NCBI RefSeq assembly: GCF_030123105.1
Contig: NZ_CP126095.1
Coordinates: 3,906,001 to 3,970,000 of the forward strand
Length of the DNA stretch: 64,000 nt
Reading direction: 5' to 3'
Source: Paenibacillus sp. G2S3
GTDB taxonomy: Bacteria > Bacillota > Bacilli > Paenibacillales > Paenibacillaceae
A program made the translations under genes and the position numbers. Each line of letters starts with the position of its first letter. Position 1 is the first letter of the stretch. The notes beneath the pieces were generated by a model. The model had not been told where the DNA came from and did not search any database. It was given only the letters and a program-made list of their open reading frames with translations. Of the stretch, positions 54,176 through 63,295 are shown one piece after another.

Positions 54176-54856
54176 TTATAAGTTTCTTTCCAAGACCTTA
54201 TCACGGTGGATAAGTATAGTTTTGAACCCTGTCAGAAGCACCTCAGCTTTCACCAATTCTTGCAATGCCACCGTAACTGCCTCTCTACTTGCGCCAATCA
54301 AATTAGCGATTTCTTGATGTGACAGCGGAACATTGATTTTGAAATAATTGTCCTCGTTTTTAACACCTAACTGAGCAGATAGCTTTAAAAGAACGCACAA
54401 TATTTTATCATGCAGATTTCCGATGGCTAGATTTTGCGATAACTGACTCATACTTTTTATACGATCGCTCAATACTTGCATTAATGACATCAAGAATCTA
54501 GGTCGAGTTGCTACGAACTCTTCAAATCTCGCAGGATCAATTGTACAGATATGACACTCTTCCATGGCCTCAATGTAATGATCTTTAGTTCCAAACGAAA
54601 TCACGTTCATTTCACCAAAAATGTTACCCTCACTCAGAATATCCGACGTAAACTGCTTCCCTTCCACATTCAATCGGTATAAGCGAATCTTTCCTTTTTT
54701 CACAAAAAATAATCCTTCAGAGAAGGTTGTCGGTGTTTGGATATATGTATTTTTCGGGACTACTGTTATTCGAGTTAACTCTTCCATTTCCATTAAATCT
54801 TCCAGCGCTAACGATTGAAGCAAATTGAATTGAGATAAATAATGTATGCTCTCCAT
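54176..54856 (-). CDS. Crp/Fnr-family transcriptional regulator
   Basis: ATG at 54854-54856 (MESIHYLSQ) follows AGGAGGGGG. The 226-residue protein has a cyclic-nucleotide-type beta-barrel (~12-130: FFVKKGKIRLYRL, GNIFGEMNVISFG), a long dimer helix, and a winged helix (LSHQEIANLIGASREAVTVALQELVKAEVL). There is no N-terminal Cys cluster, so it is not an FeS FNR; the signal is unknown. It precedes the HEAT-repeat gene. Confidence 0.9.
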   Translation of the reverse strand: MESIHYLSQFNLLQSLALEDLMEMEELTRITVVPKNTYIQTPTTFSEGLFFVKKGKIRLYRLNVEGKQFTSDILSEGNIFGEMNVISFGTKDHYIEAMEECHICTIDPARFEEFVATRPRFLMSLMQVLSDRIKSMSQLSQNLAIGNLHDKILCVLLKLSAQLGVKNEDNYFKINVPLSHQEIANLIGASREAVTVALQELVKAEVLLTGFKTILIHRDKVLERNL

Positions 54857-54905
54857 CCCCCCTCCTGTGTCGTACAACGTTATTCATTTCTTTAGTATAC
54901 CGTAC

Positions 54906-54939
54906 AAAAAAAAAAAGCCACGTCCTAAGGACGCAGCTT
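54906..54939 (-). terminator. Terminator of the luciferase-like oxidoreductase gene
   Basis: AAGC-CA-CGTCCT and AGGACG-CA-GCTT form a stem followed on the minus strand by eleven T, 6 bases past the stop of the oxidoreductase gene. Confidence 0.85.
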
Positions 54940-54944
54940 ATTCG

Positions 54945-56000
54945 TTAACGATTACTTGCTTCCCAGCGCGCTACTTCTTCACGAACACGAGGGGCTACTT
55001 CCGTTCCCAGCAGTCTAATCGCCTGCATAACATCCTCATGAGGCATTGTACCGTGGGGCATATGTAAAAAGAATCGCGTAATTCCCACATGCTTGCGAAG
55101 ATGAATAATTTTGTTAGCAACGGTTTCTGGATCACCAACATAAAGAGCGCCATCAAAGCTGCATGCGTCATCATAATCGGAACGATGGTATGGAGGTGTG
55201 CCTTTTTCCTTCGCCCGCACATTGGTCCGAGCATGCGTTGAAGGGAAAAACTTCTCCAGCGCTAACTCATTAGTCTCAGCGATAAACCCGTGTGAGTGTG
55301 AGGAAATAGGCAGGTTTGAAATATCGTATCCGGCTTCAGCCGCTGCTTTTTTATATAGCTGCACATGCTTCGCATAATCAAGCGGTAGAACATTGCCGAT
55401 AATTGCCAAAACAAAAGGTAGACCTAATGCCCCTGTGCGGATCGCAGACTCTGGACTTCCAGCACTCCCAATCCAAATCGGTAACGGATCTTGAACCGGT
55501 CGCGGGTAGATACCCAAATTGTTTATGGCCGCTCGATGTTTGCCGCTCCAGGTTACTTTTTCTGACTTTTGAATAGCTAATAACAATTCCAGCTTCTCAT
55601 CGAACAATTCTTCATAATCTTTCAGATCATAGCCGAATAAAGGAAAAGACTCTGTAAACGAGCCGCGGCCGATCATGATCTCAGCACGTCCATTCGAAAT
55701 GCCGTCTAAAGTTGCAAAATCTTGAAATACACGTACGGGATCTGCTGAAGACAGGATCATTACGGCACTGGTCAACCGAATCTTCGAAGTCAAAGATGCT
55801 GCCGCAGCTAACACAACCGCAGGTGATGAAGCTGCATAATCATGACGATGATGCTCACCCACTCCGTATACATCTAGCCCCACTTCTTCGGCAAGTACAA
55901 TTTCCTCCACTACTTCACGTAGTCGTTCTGCATGACTTATTGTTTCACCCGTTTGGACATCGGGCGTTGTCTCGACAAAAGTACTTATTCCAAGTTCCAC
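54945..56000 (-). CDS. LLM-class (luciferase-like) flavin-dependent oxidoreductase
   Basis: GTG start nine bases after AGGAGG. The 351-residue protein has the bacterial luciferase-like TIM barrel (LGISTFVET, VGEHHRHDYAASSPAVVLAA, GRAEIMIGRGSFTESFPLFGYD, PIWIGSAGSPESA). It would use reduced flavin (FMNH2 or F420-like) with O2 to oxidise a small substrate, which cannot be predicted. It stands alone with its own terminator. Confidence 0.9.
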   Translation of the reverse strand: MELGISTFVETTPDVQTGETISHAERLREVVEEIVLAEEVGLDVYGVGEHHRHDYAASSPAVVLAAAASLTSKIRLTSAVMILSSADPVRVFQDFATLDGISNGRAEIMIGRGSFTESFPLFGYDLKDYEELFDEKLELLLAIQKSEKVTWSGKHRAAINNLGIYPRPVQDPLPIWIGSAGSPESAIRTGALGLPFVLAIIGNVLPLDYAKHVQLYKKAAAEAGYDISNLPISSHSHGFIAETNELALEKFFPSTHARTNVRAKEKGTPPYHRSDYDDACSFDGALYVGDPETVANKIIHLRKHVGITRFFLHMPHGTMPHEDVMQAIRLLGTEVAPRVREEVARWEASNR

Positions 56001-56145
56001 TTTTCATTTCCTCCTAATGTTCTGCAAGCCTGCATTATTCTCTGGTTGTAATTGGTTAATTATTCATAATTACATTAATCAAGACACCTATTATAATAGG
56101 ATTCCCCGATAATTCCAACTTTTTCAGATCCCCTCGATTATTGAT

Positions 56146-56323
56146 CGGACTTAGGAGCCCTTATTTTAAGAGTTCAGGGCATTTTGCTAGATTATAGGAC
56201 TCAGATGCAGCTATTCACTAAAAATAACTACCAAAACGTTTGATTTTATGGAAATAAGATCCATGCGGTCCGAAACTGTCGCGAAATTGAGCAAAAATTA
56301 AAAAATAGCTGCAATACGGTCCA
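56146..56323 (+). repeat. Isolated ninth copy of the ~177-bp nested-palindrome element
   Basis: A single 178-bp copy with the same d+, a+, b-, c- order lies in the 446-bp gap between the oxidoreductase and GNAT genes. Its sites are d from 56146 (CGGACTTAGGAGCCCTTATT), a at 56196-56215, b at 56253-56272 and c at 56304-56323. It differs from the array copies, so it is old, but its ends match theirs and therefore define the mobile or spreading unit. No target-site duplication is obvious. Confidence 0.85.
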
Positions 56324-56357
56324 AAGCGTGCAGTATGCCTCATATCTAACTTTCCCC

Positions 56358-56386
56358 AAAAAACCACATCTTGTGGATGTGGTTTA
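56358..56386. terminator. Short hairpin before the GNAT gene
   Basis: ACCACATC pairs with GATGTGGT around a 5-base loop, flanked by AAAA and TTTAT. It could end a transcript from either side. Confidence 0.5.
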
Positions 56387-56446
56387 TCGGAGCATGATGT
56401 TATATTGAGATGGATAATTAAAATTAAAATTAAGGAGGAAATAGAT

Positions 56447-56944
56447 TTGGAGACCCAAAGATGTAGCTTATTTAGGTTAAATGATAATGACTTTGAAGAT
56501 TTAAAGATGATCTATATCAATGAAAACGCAAGAAAATACTTAGGTGGAGCGATACCTGAGGAGCATACCTATAGTAAGTTTTTGGACACATTACAACGTT
56601 CAGACCAAGGGGCACATTATTGGACCGTTTGGCTGAAAGACCTTAATAGCTGTATTGGATTAGTTTCTTTAGATAGCCATACGGACGGAATAAACACAGA
56701 AGTTTCATATGAATTTCTGCCAGAATGGTGGGGACATGGGTATGCTAGAGAAGTTATTCAGCAAATTTTAAATTACGCTTTCAATGAATTAAATTTATCC
56801 AAAGTAATCGCTGAGACACAAACTGCTAATCTCTCCTCCTGCAGACTATTAGAGAAATTAGGTATGCAATTGGAACAAACCGTTCTAAGATATGGTGCTG
56901 AACAGGCAATATACAGTATTGAAAATAACTTAGCTACAAAATAA
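56447..56944 (+). CDS. GNAT acetyltransferase (RimJ/RimL-like)
   Basis: The TTG at 56447 follows AGGAGG and gives 165 residues; the frame is open 14 codons upstream without a site. The fold shows a GNAT core: VSYEFLPEWWGHGYAREVIQQIL (core WWGHGYAREV) for acetyl-CoA binding and AETQTANLSSCRLLEKLGM at the end. RimL-type relatives acetylate proteins, antibiotics or small amines; substrate unknown. Its stop is one base from the convergent acyltransferase gene. Confidence 0.88.
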   Translation: METQRCSLFRLNDNDFEDLKMIYINENARKYLGGAIPEEHTYSKFLDTLQRSDQGAHYWTVWLKDLNSCIGLVSLDSHTDGINTEVSYEFLPEWWGHGYAREVIQQILNYAFNELNLSKVIAETQTANLSSCRLLEKLGMQLEQTVLRYGAEQAIYSIENNLATK

Positions 56945-56945
56945 G

Positions 56946-58064
56946 CTAGCTGATGTTTCCTATCCTCGAGCTTATGGGCTTATCCAGCGGTTTCGGGGGT
57001 TTCCTCTGATTAATCCCGATCCCGATACGACCGAATACAAAGGCTCCGCCTGGTATACGATTCGCGAGGTTCATTATGATCGCCGAGCCCACTACACACC
57101 CGATAAATTGGAGCAGCACACTGAGTAGTCCAAGGTTTTGCAGCCCGAACGAAGCAGGAAGTTTAACAAACAAAGCCAATAACAACGGGTGAAGCAAGTA
57201 TATGCCAAAGGAGTATCTGCTACTCCACTCCAGCACACGCGGCACTTTTTTCAATGAAGAAGCCACTGTGAAGAGTAGTAGAATCATGCTCATGGCGAAA
57301 AGTAACATATCAATTCTCTTAGAACTATGTGCTGTAATCCAGCCTTGCCCGTTCACGAACAGCACAAGCGCCCCAGTTACAATCGGAAGAATGTAGACTG
57401 CTAATCGGAACTGTTTTAATTTTTCCCGGAACCAACTCTCATTTCGTCCCAAGTAGTACGCTACAGTAAAGTAGAAAATCCACCCCGGAGAGAATACCCA
57501 ATATAATTTATCCCAGATATAATGTGCGGCTACCGTATCCACGGGCTTGGTGAAATTGAAAAAACCTAAATATACAACGTTTATAACGAATGAGGAAATC
57601 AGGATAGAACGTGGATTGAATTTTTTGGCATGCTTTTGAAATAAGAGAAACAAAGCATAAAACTGAAAAATAATGAGGATAAAATAGCCGTGAAAATCTC
57701 CTAGTAATAAATGCCGCCAGAGGAAATACCAAAAAGCCTGAAGAAGCGGAATCCCTTCACTGCTTGCCATATCCAATCCTTTTAACCCTGCGTATAAAGC
57801 CCCGAAAAAAAAGTAGGGAAGTAATATATACTTGATCCGTTTCTCCCAAAATCTCGCGGGAATTCTATCCGGGTAAGCAAAAGACAATACGAATTGGGAG
57901 ATAAATACGAATACGGGCGTGCCAAATGTAAGTAGTAGACCCACTGACTCTACCCAAGGCGTATTACCATCGTCATAGACGCGATATAAAGCATGCAGCA
58001 GCGCTATACTTAAGCAGGCTATACTACGCAGAACAAACATTTCTGAATTTAATTTTCGTTCCAT
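56946..58064 (-). CDS. Acyltransferase-3 family membrane protein (OafA/YrhL-like)
   Basis: ATG follows AAGGGG. The 372-residue protein has about ten membrane helices, with FVLRSIACLSIALLHALYR near the start carrying the conserved His of the family, and SFGIYLLHPLL near the end. Acyltransferase-3 proteins move acyl groups onto extracytoplasmic polysaccharides or peptidoglycan. Together with the epimerase and aminotransferase genes that lie upstream on the same strand, this suggests decoration of a surface glycan. Confidence 0.87.
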   Translation of the reverse strand: MERKLNSEMFVLRSIACLSIALLHALYRVYDDGNTPWVESVGLLLTFGTPVFVFISQFVLSFAYPDRIPARFWEKRIKYILLPYFFFGALYAGLKGLDMASSEGIPLLQAFWYFLWRHLLLGDFHGYFILIIFQFYALFLLFQKHAKKFNPRSILISSFVINVVYLGFFNFTKPVDTVAAHYIWDKLYWVFSPGWIFYFTVAYYLGRNESWFREKLKQFRLAVYILPIVTGALVLFVNGQGWITAHSSKRIDMLLFAMSMILLLFTVASSLKKVPRVLEWSSRYSFGIYLLHPLLLALFVKLPASFGLQNLGLLSVLLQFIGCVVGSAIIMNLANRIPGGAFVFGRIGIGINQRKPPKPLDKPISSRIGNIS

Positions 58065-58091
58065 AGGGATAACCCCTTTCGATATTTACGA

Positions 58092-59036
58092 TTAATGGTC
58101 CACAGTACTGCCTACGGTCAATCGGGCCGCAATCGTCTTCTCCAACCCCTGGTGAAGGTCATGGTTAGGAGACCAGGACATCAACTCATGGGCTTTCCTA
58201 TTGTTCAAGTAGCTGTGAAGAATATCGCCCGGCCGAGCCTGTTCATAAGTTTTCTGGGATTCTCGACCTGTAATACCGCCTATCATCTCCACAATCGTAT
58301 TAATGGAGGTAGCCACCCCGCAGCTAATATTTATGATCTGATTATCCGCAGTGTCACCTGTACAAGCCGCATCTACAAACGCTTGTGCGACATCCTCAAC
58401 ATACACAAAATCTCTGGTCTGTTCTCCATCCCCATAGATCACAAGCTCCTTACCTTGCTTTAAGCGATCCAGAAAAATTGAAACGACACCCGCTTCGCCA
58501 TGCGAGCTTTGCCGAGGTCCATATACGTTCGCAAGACGGAGAATGGTGTACTTCAGCCCATGCATGCTGGCAAACATCCGTATATAGGACTCAGGGACGC
58601 TTTTTGATACCCCATAACAAGATTCAGGATTTAAGGGATGTTTCTCGTCAATGCTCAAATATTCAGGATTACCGTATACAGCAGCCGATGAGGCGTACAC
58701 GATCTTCTCAACCTGATGCGCCTCACACATCCGCAGGACGTTTAGTGTGCCAACAATATTCACATTCGCATCAAACAAAGGATTCCGCTGTGATTCTCTT
58801 ACGTCGATCTGTGCAGCCAGATGAATGACCGCATCCGGCTTCTCACGGCTAAAAACTTCGCCCACTGTCTCATCCCGAATATCGTACGGATATAAAAGTG
58901 CGGAAGGATTTCTATAGAATGAGCCGGAAGCACCCGATAAATTATCTACAATTACAGTTTCGATCCCCTCTCTTATAAGCCGATCAACAACATGTGACCC
59001 AATAAAACCAAGCCCCCCAGTTACTAACACCTTCAA
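58092..59036 (-). CDS. NAD-dependent sugar-nucleotide epimerase/dehydratase (GalE-like)
   Basis: TTG start eight bases after AAAGGAG. The 314-residue short-chain dehydrogenase has the Rossmann motif GGLGFIG (7-13) and the catalytic Y141-x3-K145 (CYGVSKS). It also has the substrate loop YGPRQSSHGEAGVVSIF (core RQSSHGEAG) and GDGEQTRDFVYVEDVA. It most resembles UDP-glucose or UDP-N-acetylglucosamine 4-epimerases. It would supply a nucleotide sugar for the surface glycan made by this locus. The acyltransferase gene follows by 27 bases. Confidence 0.88.
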   Translation of the reverse strand: MKVLVTGGLGFIGSHVVDRLIREGIETVIVDNLSGASGSFYRNPSALLYPYDIRDETVGEVFSREKPDAVIHLAAQIDVRESQRNPLFDANVNIVGTLNVLRMCEAHQVEKIVYASSAAVYGNPEYLSIDEKHPLNPESCYGVSKSVPESYIRMFASMHGLKYTILRLANVYGPRQSSHGEAGVVSIFLDRLKQGKELVIYGDGEQTRDFVYVEDVAQAFVDAACTGDTADNQIINISCGVATSINTIVEMIGGITGRESQKTYEQARPGDILHSYLNNRKAHELMSWSPNHDLHQGLEKTIAARLTVGSTVDH

Positions 59037-59231
59037 ATAAAAAACTCCTTTCGCCCTTTAAGAGTGCTCTTTGTACCGTGCATCTGTAGAAAAGTTCACA
59101 TAAAATACTTAAGAAGAAACGATGTTGCCATCCTTTTTGGACGACAACCGTTACTCGTAGAAATATAAGGATGTTATATAACGTGAAATTTAGCCTTATA
59201 TTTCAAATCAAAAAATAAAGGAGTGAAGTAT

Positions 59232-60878
59232 ATGGCAACTGCACCTATTCCAGATAATTCTGTAACAACGTCCGTTATAGCGGACGGCGCGGTCACTTCT
59301 ATTAAATTAGATCCTGAAACTAACGGTTACGTGAATGTTCGATCCTATGGAGCTACAGGGAATGGCACCAAAGATGACACCGTCGCGATTCAAAATGCAA
59401 TCAATGCTGGAAACGCCAAACGCAAGGTTGTTATTTTCCCGCCTGGTGTATATAAAGTCTCTTCCGGCCACATGCGTAACCCTTCAGTCCTAGACTGGTG
59501 GTGTCTTCGTATTCCAACCGGAACTAACCTAAGCTTTGAAGTCGGCTCAAAATTGGTGCTTGCCCCTAACCCACCATCGGATACTCGAGTTCTGGTCATG
59601 TTAAACGCCTCAAACATCACGATATCCGGCAGCCTCGAAATAGACGGAAGTGCTTCGACTGTTAAAACAGCCGTCAACGATCAACTTCATGGCTTGTTCA
59701 TTTCTTCTTCACAAAATATAACGATCGAATCGGTGTACTCTCATGATTGCTATGGGGATAATATTTTCATTGGAGGAACAGAAGATATCCCATCTGTTAA
59801 TGTGCATATCGGTTATGCGTACTGTGAAACGGCTGGTCGAAAGAACTTCGTAGTCCATTTTGTAGACCAGCTTCATGTCAACAGAGCGGTATTAAATAAC
59901 AGTCGCGGTGGTGCACCTGGGTTTAATGGCGCCAATTCACTCGATGTAGAACCCGACATATTCAAGGGAACGCGGAGCTTTTATCAGCGATTCGACTCCT
60001 TGACAACTATTGGTTTCGGCAATGATATGACAACTGGACTTTCAGATGAGATAACGAGACTATGGACTCTCGACATCGGTTCACTGGATATGCGTGTAAG
60101 TGGATCAGTAAGTCCAGCATTGCTGTCCTATGGACTGACACTAAAAATCAACCATTTGTCTATTCGCTCGACGGATCATAAGGCTAATTACGGTCTACAA
60201 ACGATCTATTCGCAATTTATTGATATCGCAAGCGCAAAGTTCGATGGAATTGGCGGCCCTGCGATCTACGCTGCGTTTAATGCTGCTGGAGGAAAACCAA
60301 GATTGCATATCGGCTCGTTAGGGATGTACGGCTCGGGTTCCACCTTAGCAAGCGGAGTCCGAATCGACGGAGGAGATCTTTATGTGGGGACGATAGATGC
60401 ACAGGACTTAACGGGCAGTACTTTGCAATTATTCACAACAGAGTCAGACGCAATGGTTACTGTCGACAATATGATTGTCCGTAACAGCGGAACCAATCAA
60501 GTCGTGCTAGCATCTTCTTATGGTGCAGCTAAGCCCTACCTGCACCTGAACAATGTAGCAGTGTTTGATACCCGATCTGTAAAGGTAAAACGCATTCTAG
60601 AATTTGAAACGTTGGTTGCCATGCAGGGTACTTCTCTTGGCACCTTGTATAATCCGTATGCTTTAACTGAATGGTTCTCTACCTATGGCAACTTCAAACG
60701 GGCAGTCCGACTTGTTGGAGGAACAGTGCTTCCGGCAGTATTCATCGTGGAAGGTTCGCCCGAGGGAACGATAACCGCTCCGGTTGGCAGTCTGGCTATG
60801 CGAACAGATGGTGTAGCTAAAGCCACTTTATATGTGAAAGAAAGCGGAACCGGTGCTAACGGATGGATCGCTAAGTAA
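59232..60878 (+). CDS. Beta-helix (pectate_lyase_3/tailspike-like) protein without signal peptide
   Basis: ATG at 59232 (MATAPIPDNSV) has AAAGGAG eight bases upstream. About 548 residues. The first ~30 (IPDNSVTTSVIADGAVTSIKL shortened: SVIADGAVTSIKLD) resemble the N-terminal repeat of phage tail fibres and tailspikes. Next is VNVRSYGATGNGTKDDTVAIQ, the standard opening of pectate_lyase_3 beta-helices, then a long helix (~45-430) and a beta-rich end with AGGTVLPAVF-like and GSLAMRTDG segments typical of phage head-binding or tail proteins. No signal peptide. It is divergent from the epimerase and convergent with the aminotransferase, inside a glycan locus. It may be a captured tailspike acting on the cell's own or another glycan. 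Catalytic residues were not identified. Confidence 0.72.
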   Translation: MATAPIPDNSVTTSVIADGAVTSIKLDPETNGYVNVRSYGATGNGTKDDTVAIQNAINAGNAKRKVVIFPPGVYKVSSGHMRNPSVLDWWCLRIPTGTNLSFEVGSKLVLAPNPPSDTRVLVMLNASNITISGSLEIDGSASTVKTAVNDQLHGLFISSSQNITIESVYSHDCYGDNIFIGGTEDIPSVNVHIGYAYCETAGRKNFVVHFVDQLHVNRAVLNNSRGGAPGFNGANSLDVEPDIFKGTRSFYQRFDSLTTIGFGNDMTTGLSDEITRLWTLDIGSLDMRVSGSVSPALLSYGLTLKINHLSIRSTDHKANYGLQTIYSQFIDIASAKFDGIGGPAIYAAFNAAGGKPRLHIGSLGMYGSGSTLASGVRIDGGDLYVGTIDAQDLTGSTLQLFTTESDAMVTVDNMIVRNSGTNQVVLASSYGAAKPYLHLNNVAVFDTRSVKVKRILEFETLVAMQGTSLGTLYNPYALTEWFSTYGNFKRAVRLVGGTVLPAVFIVEGSPEGTITAPVGSLAMRTDGVAKATLYVKESGTGANGWIAK

Positions 60879-60882
60879 TATT

Positions 60883-62049
60883 TCAGCGGTTCTGAAGGCA
60901 AGACTCTATCGCACTCATTATGCGTACCAGATCATCGTCCGATAAAGAGCTACCGGAAGGTAGACATACACCTTTTGTGAACAATTGATCAGATATACTA
61001 TGACCCTCCATGTAAGGATAATAGAAGGCGTTCTCGAACAGAGGTTGCAAATGTAGTGGTTTCCATACAGGTCTGGCTTCTATATTGTTAAATTCCAGGC
61101 ACTTTAAGAGTTGATTAGAGGAGAAACCGGCGATCTCATCATCAATCGTTAGCGCACTTAACCAACGTGTACTGCGGCAATTAGGCGCTTCCGGCATAAA
61201 ATGAAGACCCGGAACGGATCCCAATCGCTCTAAGTACACTTGACAAATATATCTACGTCGTTCAACTCTTTCCTCTAGTAGCTCCAATTGCCCCCGGCCT
61301 ATAGCTGCCAACAGATTACTGAGCCGATAGTTGTAACCCATTTCGGAATGCTGATAGTGTGGTGCCGTGTCACGTGCTTGCGTAGACCAGAAACGGGCTT
61401 GTTCTAATGCCTCGGTATCATCCGACACAAGCATGCCTCCACCTGAGGTTGTAATAATTTTATTTCCGTTAAAAGAATAGATTCCGAACCGGCCCCAAGT
61501 ACCACTAGCCTTTCCGTGATAAAAAGCACCTAGTGATTCAGCAGCATCTTCTATTAAAGTAATGCCATAACGATTCGCAATTTCTACAATTGGCTCCATG
61601 TCTGCACTCTGCCCATACAAATTGACAACAACAGCTGCTTTAGGCAATAGCCCTCTGTCATTCAAATCCTGGCAGGCCCGCTGAAAGGCTAGTGGACACA
61701 TATTCCATGTCTCTGGCTCTGAGTCTACGAATACAGGTGTAGCGCCCAAATATAGAATAGGATTGGCACTAGCTACAAAAGTGAGCGTCGAACAAATCAC
61801 GTAATCTCCTTGAGAGACACCAGCAAGTCGAAGTGCAAGATGAATTGCCGCTGTTCCAGAGCTTAACGCAAGTGCACCCTTTGAACCTGTATAGTCGGCC
61901 ATCTCACGCTCGAAAGCATCGACTTGTGGTCCAATGGGAGCGATCCAGCCAGAATGAAGTGCATCCTCCAAATACGCCTGTTCACGTCCACTTACATGCG
62001 GTGGGGATAATAAGATTCGTGGTAGAATGCTTGGTTGACGAATACTCAT
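60883..62049 (-). CDS. DegT/DnrJ/EryC1-family sugar aminotransferase
   Basis: ATG at 62047-62049 (MSIRQPSILPRILLSPPH) is chosen; a frame 16 codons longer lacks a site. The 388-residue PLP enzyme has GTAAIHLALRLAGV for cofactor phosphate, IEDAAESLGA, and the Schiff-base Lys K197 in SFNGNKIITTSGGGM. Such enzymes aminate keto-sugar nucleotides to make amino-deoxy sugars for surface glycans. It lies 59 bases after the FemAB-like gene on the same strand. Confidence 0.92.
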   Translation of the reverse strand: MSIRQPSILPRILLSPPHVSGREQAYLEDALHSGWIAPIGPQVDAFEREMADYTGSKGALALSSGTAAIHLALRLAGVSQGDYVICSTLTFVASANPILYLGATPVFVDSEPETWNMCPLAFQRACQDLNDRGLLPKAAVVVNLYGQSADMEPIVEIANRYGITLIEDAAESLGAFYHGKASGTWGRFGIYSFNGNKIITTSGGGMLVSDDTEALEQARFWSTQARDTAPHYQHSEMGYNYRLSNLLAAIGRGQLELLEERVERRRYICQVYLERLGSVPGLHFMPEAPNCRSTRWLSALTIDDEIAGFSSNQLLKCLEFNNIEARPVWKPLHLQPLFENAFYYPYMEGHSISDQLFTKGVCLPSGSSLSDDDLVRIMSAIESCLQNR

Positions 62050-62108
62050 GCCTTGCCCCTTTCTCCATTTGGATGCTTTAATCCAGATGGAATACATATC
62101 TTATTGAC

Positions 62109-63218
62109 TTACTTCAGAGCGTGGTCCTTGATATTTTGATTTAAGAAAGACGGATGCCGGTAGAGTGGAAAGTAATTTCCAGTAATCGCAGTGTCACAGA
62201 GCGATATCATACGTTCATACACCTCAGGAAAAAATATTCGCTTACCTAAATAATAGTCCAGTGGCTCTAGCTGAGTAGCAAATCTTAGCTTGAAATGAAA
62301 CAATTCATCGTTGCCTTTATATCCCCCACCGAGATGGAATTTTTCATACCCATTCTCCATCCCCCACACAGCTGCTGAGTGAATGAGATATTTGGTGGGT
62401 GACCACTGCAGATAAGCCCGATCCCAACCACATAAGTGATAATGCATCCATGGTTGATCAAGAAGCACAATACTTGCCGCTACTGCCTTTTCCCCATCCA
62501 TCGCCTCGAACAGGGCTACCCGCCCTTCTTGCAAAAGGCTTGTATCTTCTATAAATTTTTGAGGGAAATAATAAAAGGGATCTGCTTGTAAATCATTTAA
62601 CGTACCATAATATAACTCGATGAAAGGTTCGATCCGCTCCTTAAGATCCGACTTTCGAATGGTGAATGGAGCTGACTTTATTTTACGGATATTTCTTTTA
62701 TGATTGCTGCCATAGTTCTGGATTAGCGCTGACTCTGAGCCAACTGTGAGATCCATATAAGCTGTATTCCGATTGAGCTCTGTAGTAAGCCCGTTTTGGA
62801 ATTCGGTGGCATTGCCTATGAAAGGATGAAATCTTACAAACTCGGTCAGGATCCTTTTCGCTCTGCAGTAATCTGTGAACGTTTCACTGAATTGTCGGTA
62901 CAGCTCCGTTCGTTCAGCTCCAATAGACACATTAGATATCGGTCCCCCGTATCCATAAGGTGTGCTGATGTCGTACCATTCCCCTTCAAGTCCCAGTTGG
63001 ATGACTGCGGGAAGATGGCTAATGGAACGAAGTAAGTAAGGATAAATGATGAGCTTCTCACCTTGCTTAAAAACAAACAGCTCTGCTTGTTGATGATCAT
63101 CATCCTCGAACAGCCGAAAAAAATCTGCTGCGAAATAAATATCCTTCCTATCCATCTGATTCAAATAAGCATCCCATTCTTCAGAATGCGAGCTATTAAG
63201 CACAATGAAATCACTCAT
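62109..63218 (-). CDS. FemAB/GNAT-like acyl or aminoacyl transferase
   Basis: ATG follows GGAGG. The 369-residue protein has two GNAT-like lobes as in FemAB and acetyltransferase-6 proteins: TPYGYGGPISN, RNIRKIKS, and the late KYLIHSAAVWGMENGYEKFHLGGG (core WGMENGYEKFHLGGG). Such proteins transfer an acyl or aminoacyl group to a sugar amine or peptide. With a sugar aminotransferase gene directly downstream, N-acylation of an amino sugar is the best guess. Confidence 0.8.
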   Translation of the reverse strand: MSDFIVLNSSHSEEWDAYLNQMDRKDIYFAADFFRLFEDDDHQQAELFVFKQGEKLIIYPYLLRSISHLPAVIQLGLEGEWYDISTPYGYGGPISNVSIGAERTELYRQFSETFTDYCRAKRILTEFVRFHPFIGNATEFQNGLTTELNRNTAYMDLTVGSESALIQNYGSNHKRNIRKIKSAPFTIRKSDLKERIEPFIELYYGTLNDLQADPFYYFPQKFIEDTSLLQEGRVALFEAMDGEKAVAASIVLLDQPWMHYHLCGWDRAYLQWSPTKYLIHSAAVWGMENGYEKFHLGGGYKGNDELFHFKLRFATQLEPLDYYLGKRIFFPEVYERMISLCDTAITGNYFPLYRHPSFLNQNIKDHALK

Positions 63219-63295
63219 ACGTCGCCTCCAAAAAGTTATCTTAGCGTATGTTTCCTTGAGGTACTTCGAAAAACTTACTTCGGAAGCATTCGCTG

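Noticed and set aside
56130..56446. Extra small gene in the gap before the GNAT gene
   Set aside because: The gap is filled by the isolated palindromic element and a short hairpin; no frame has a plausible start site.
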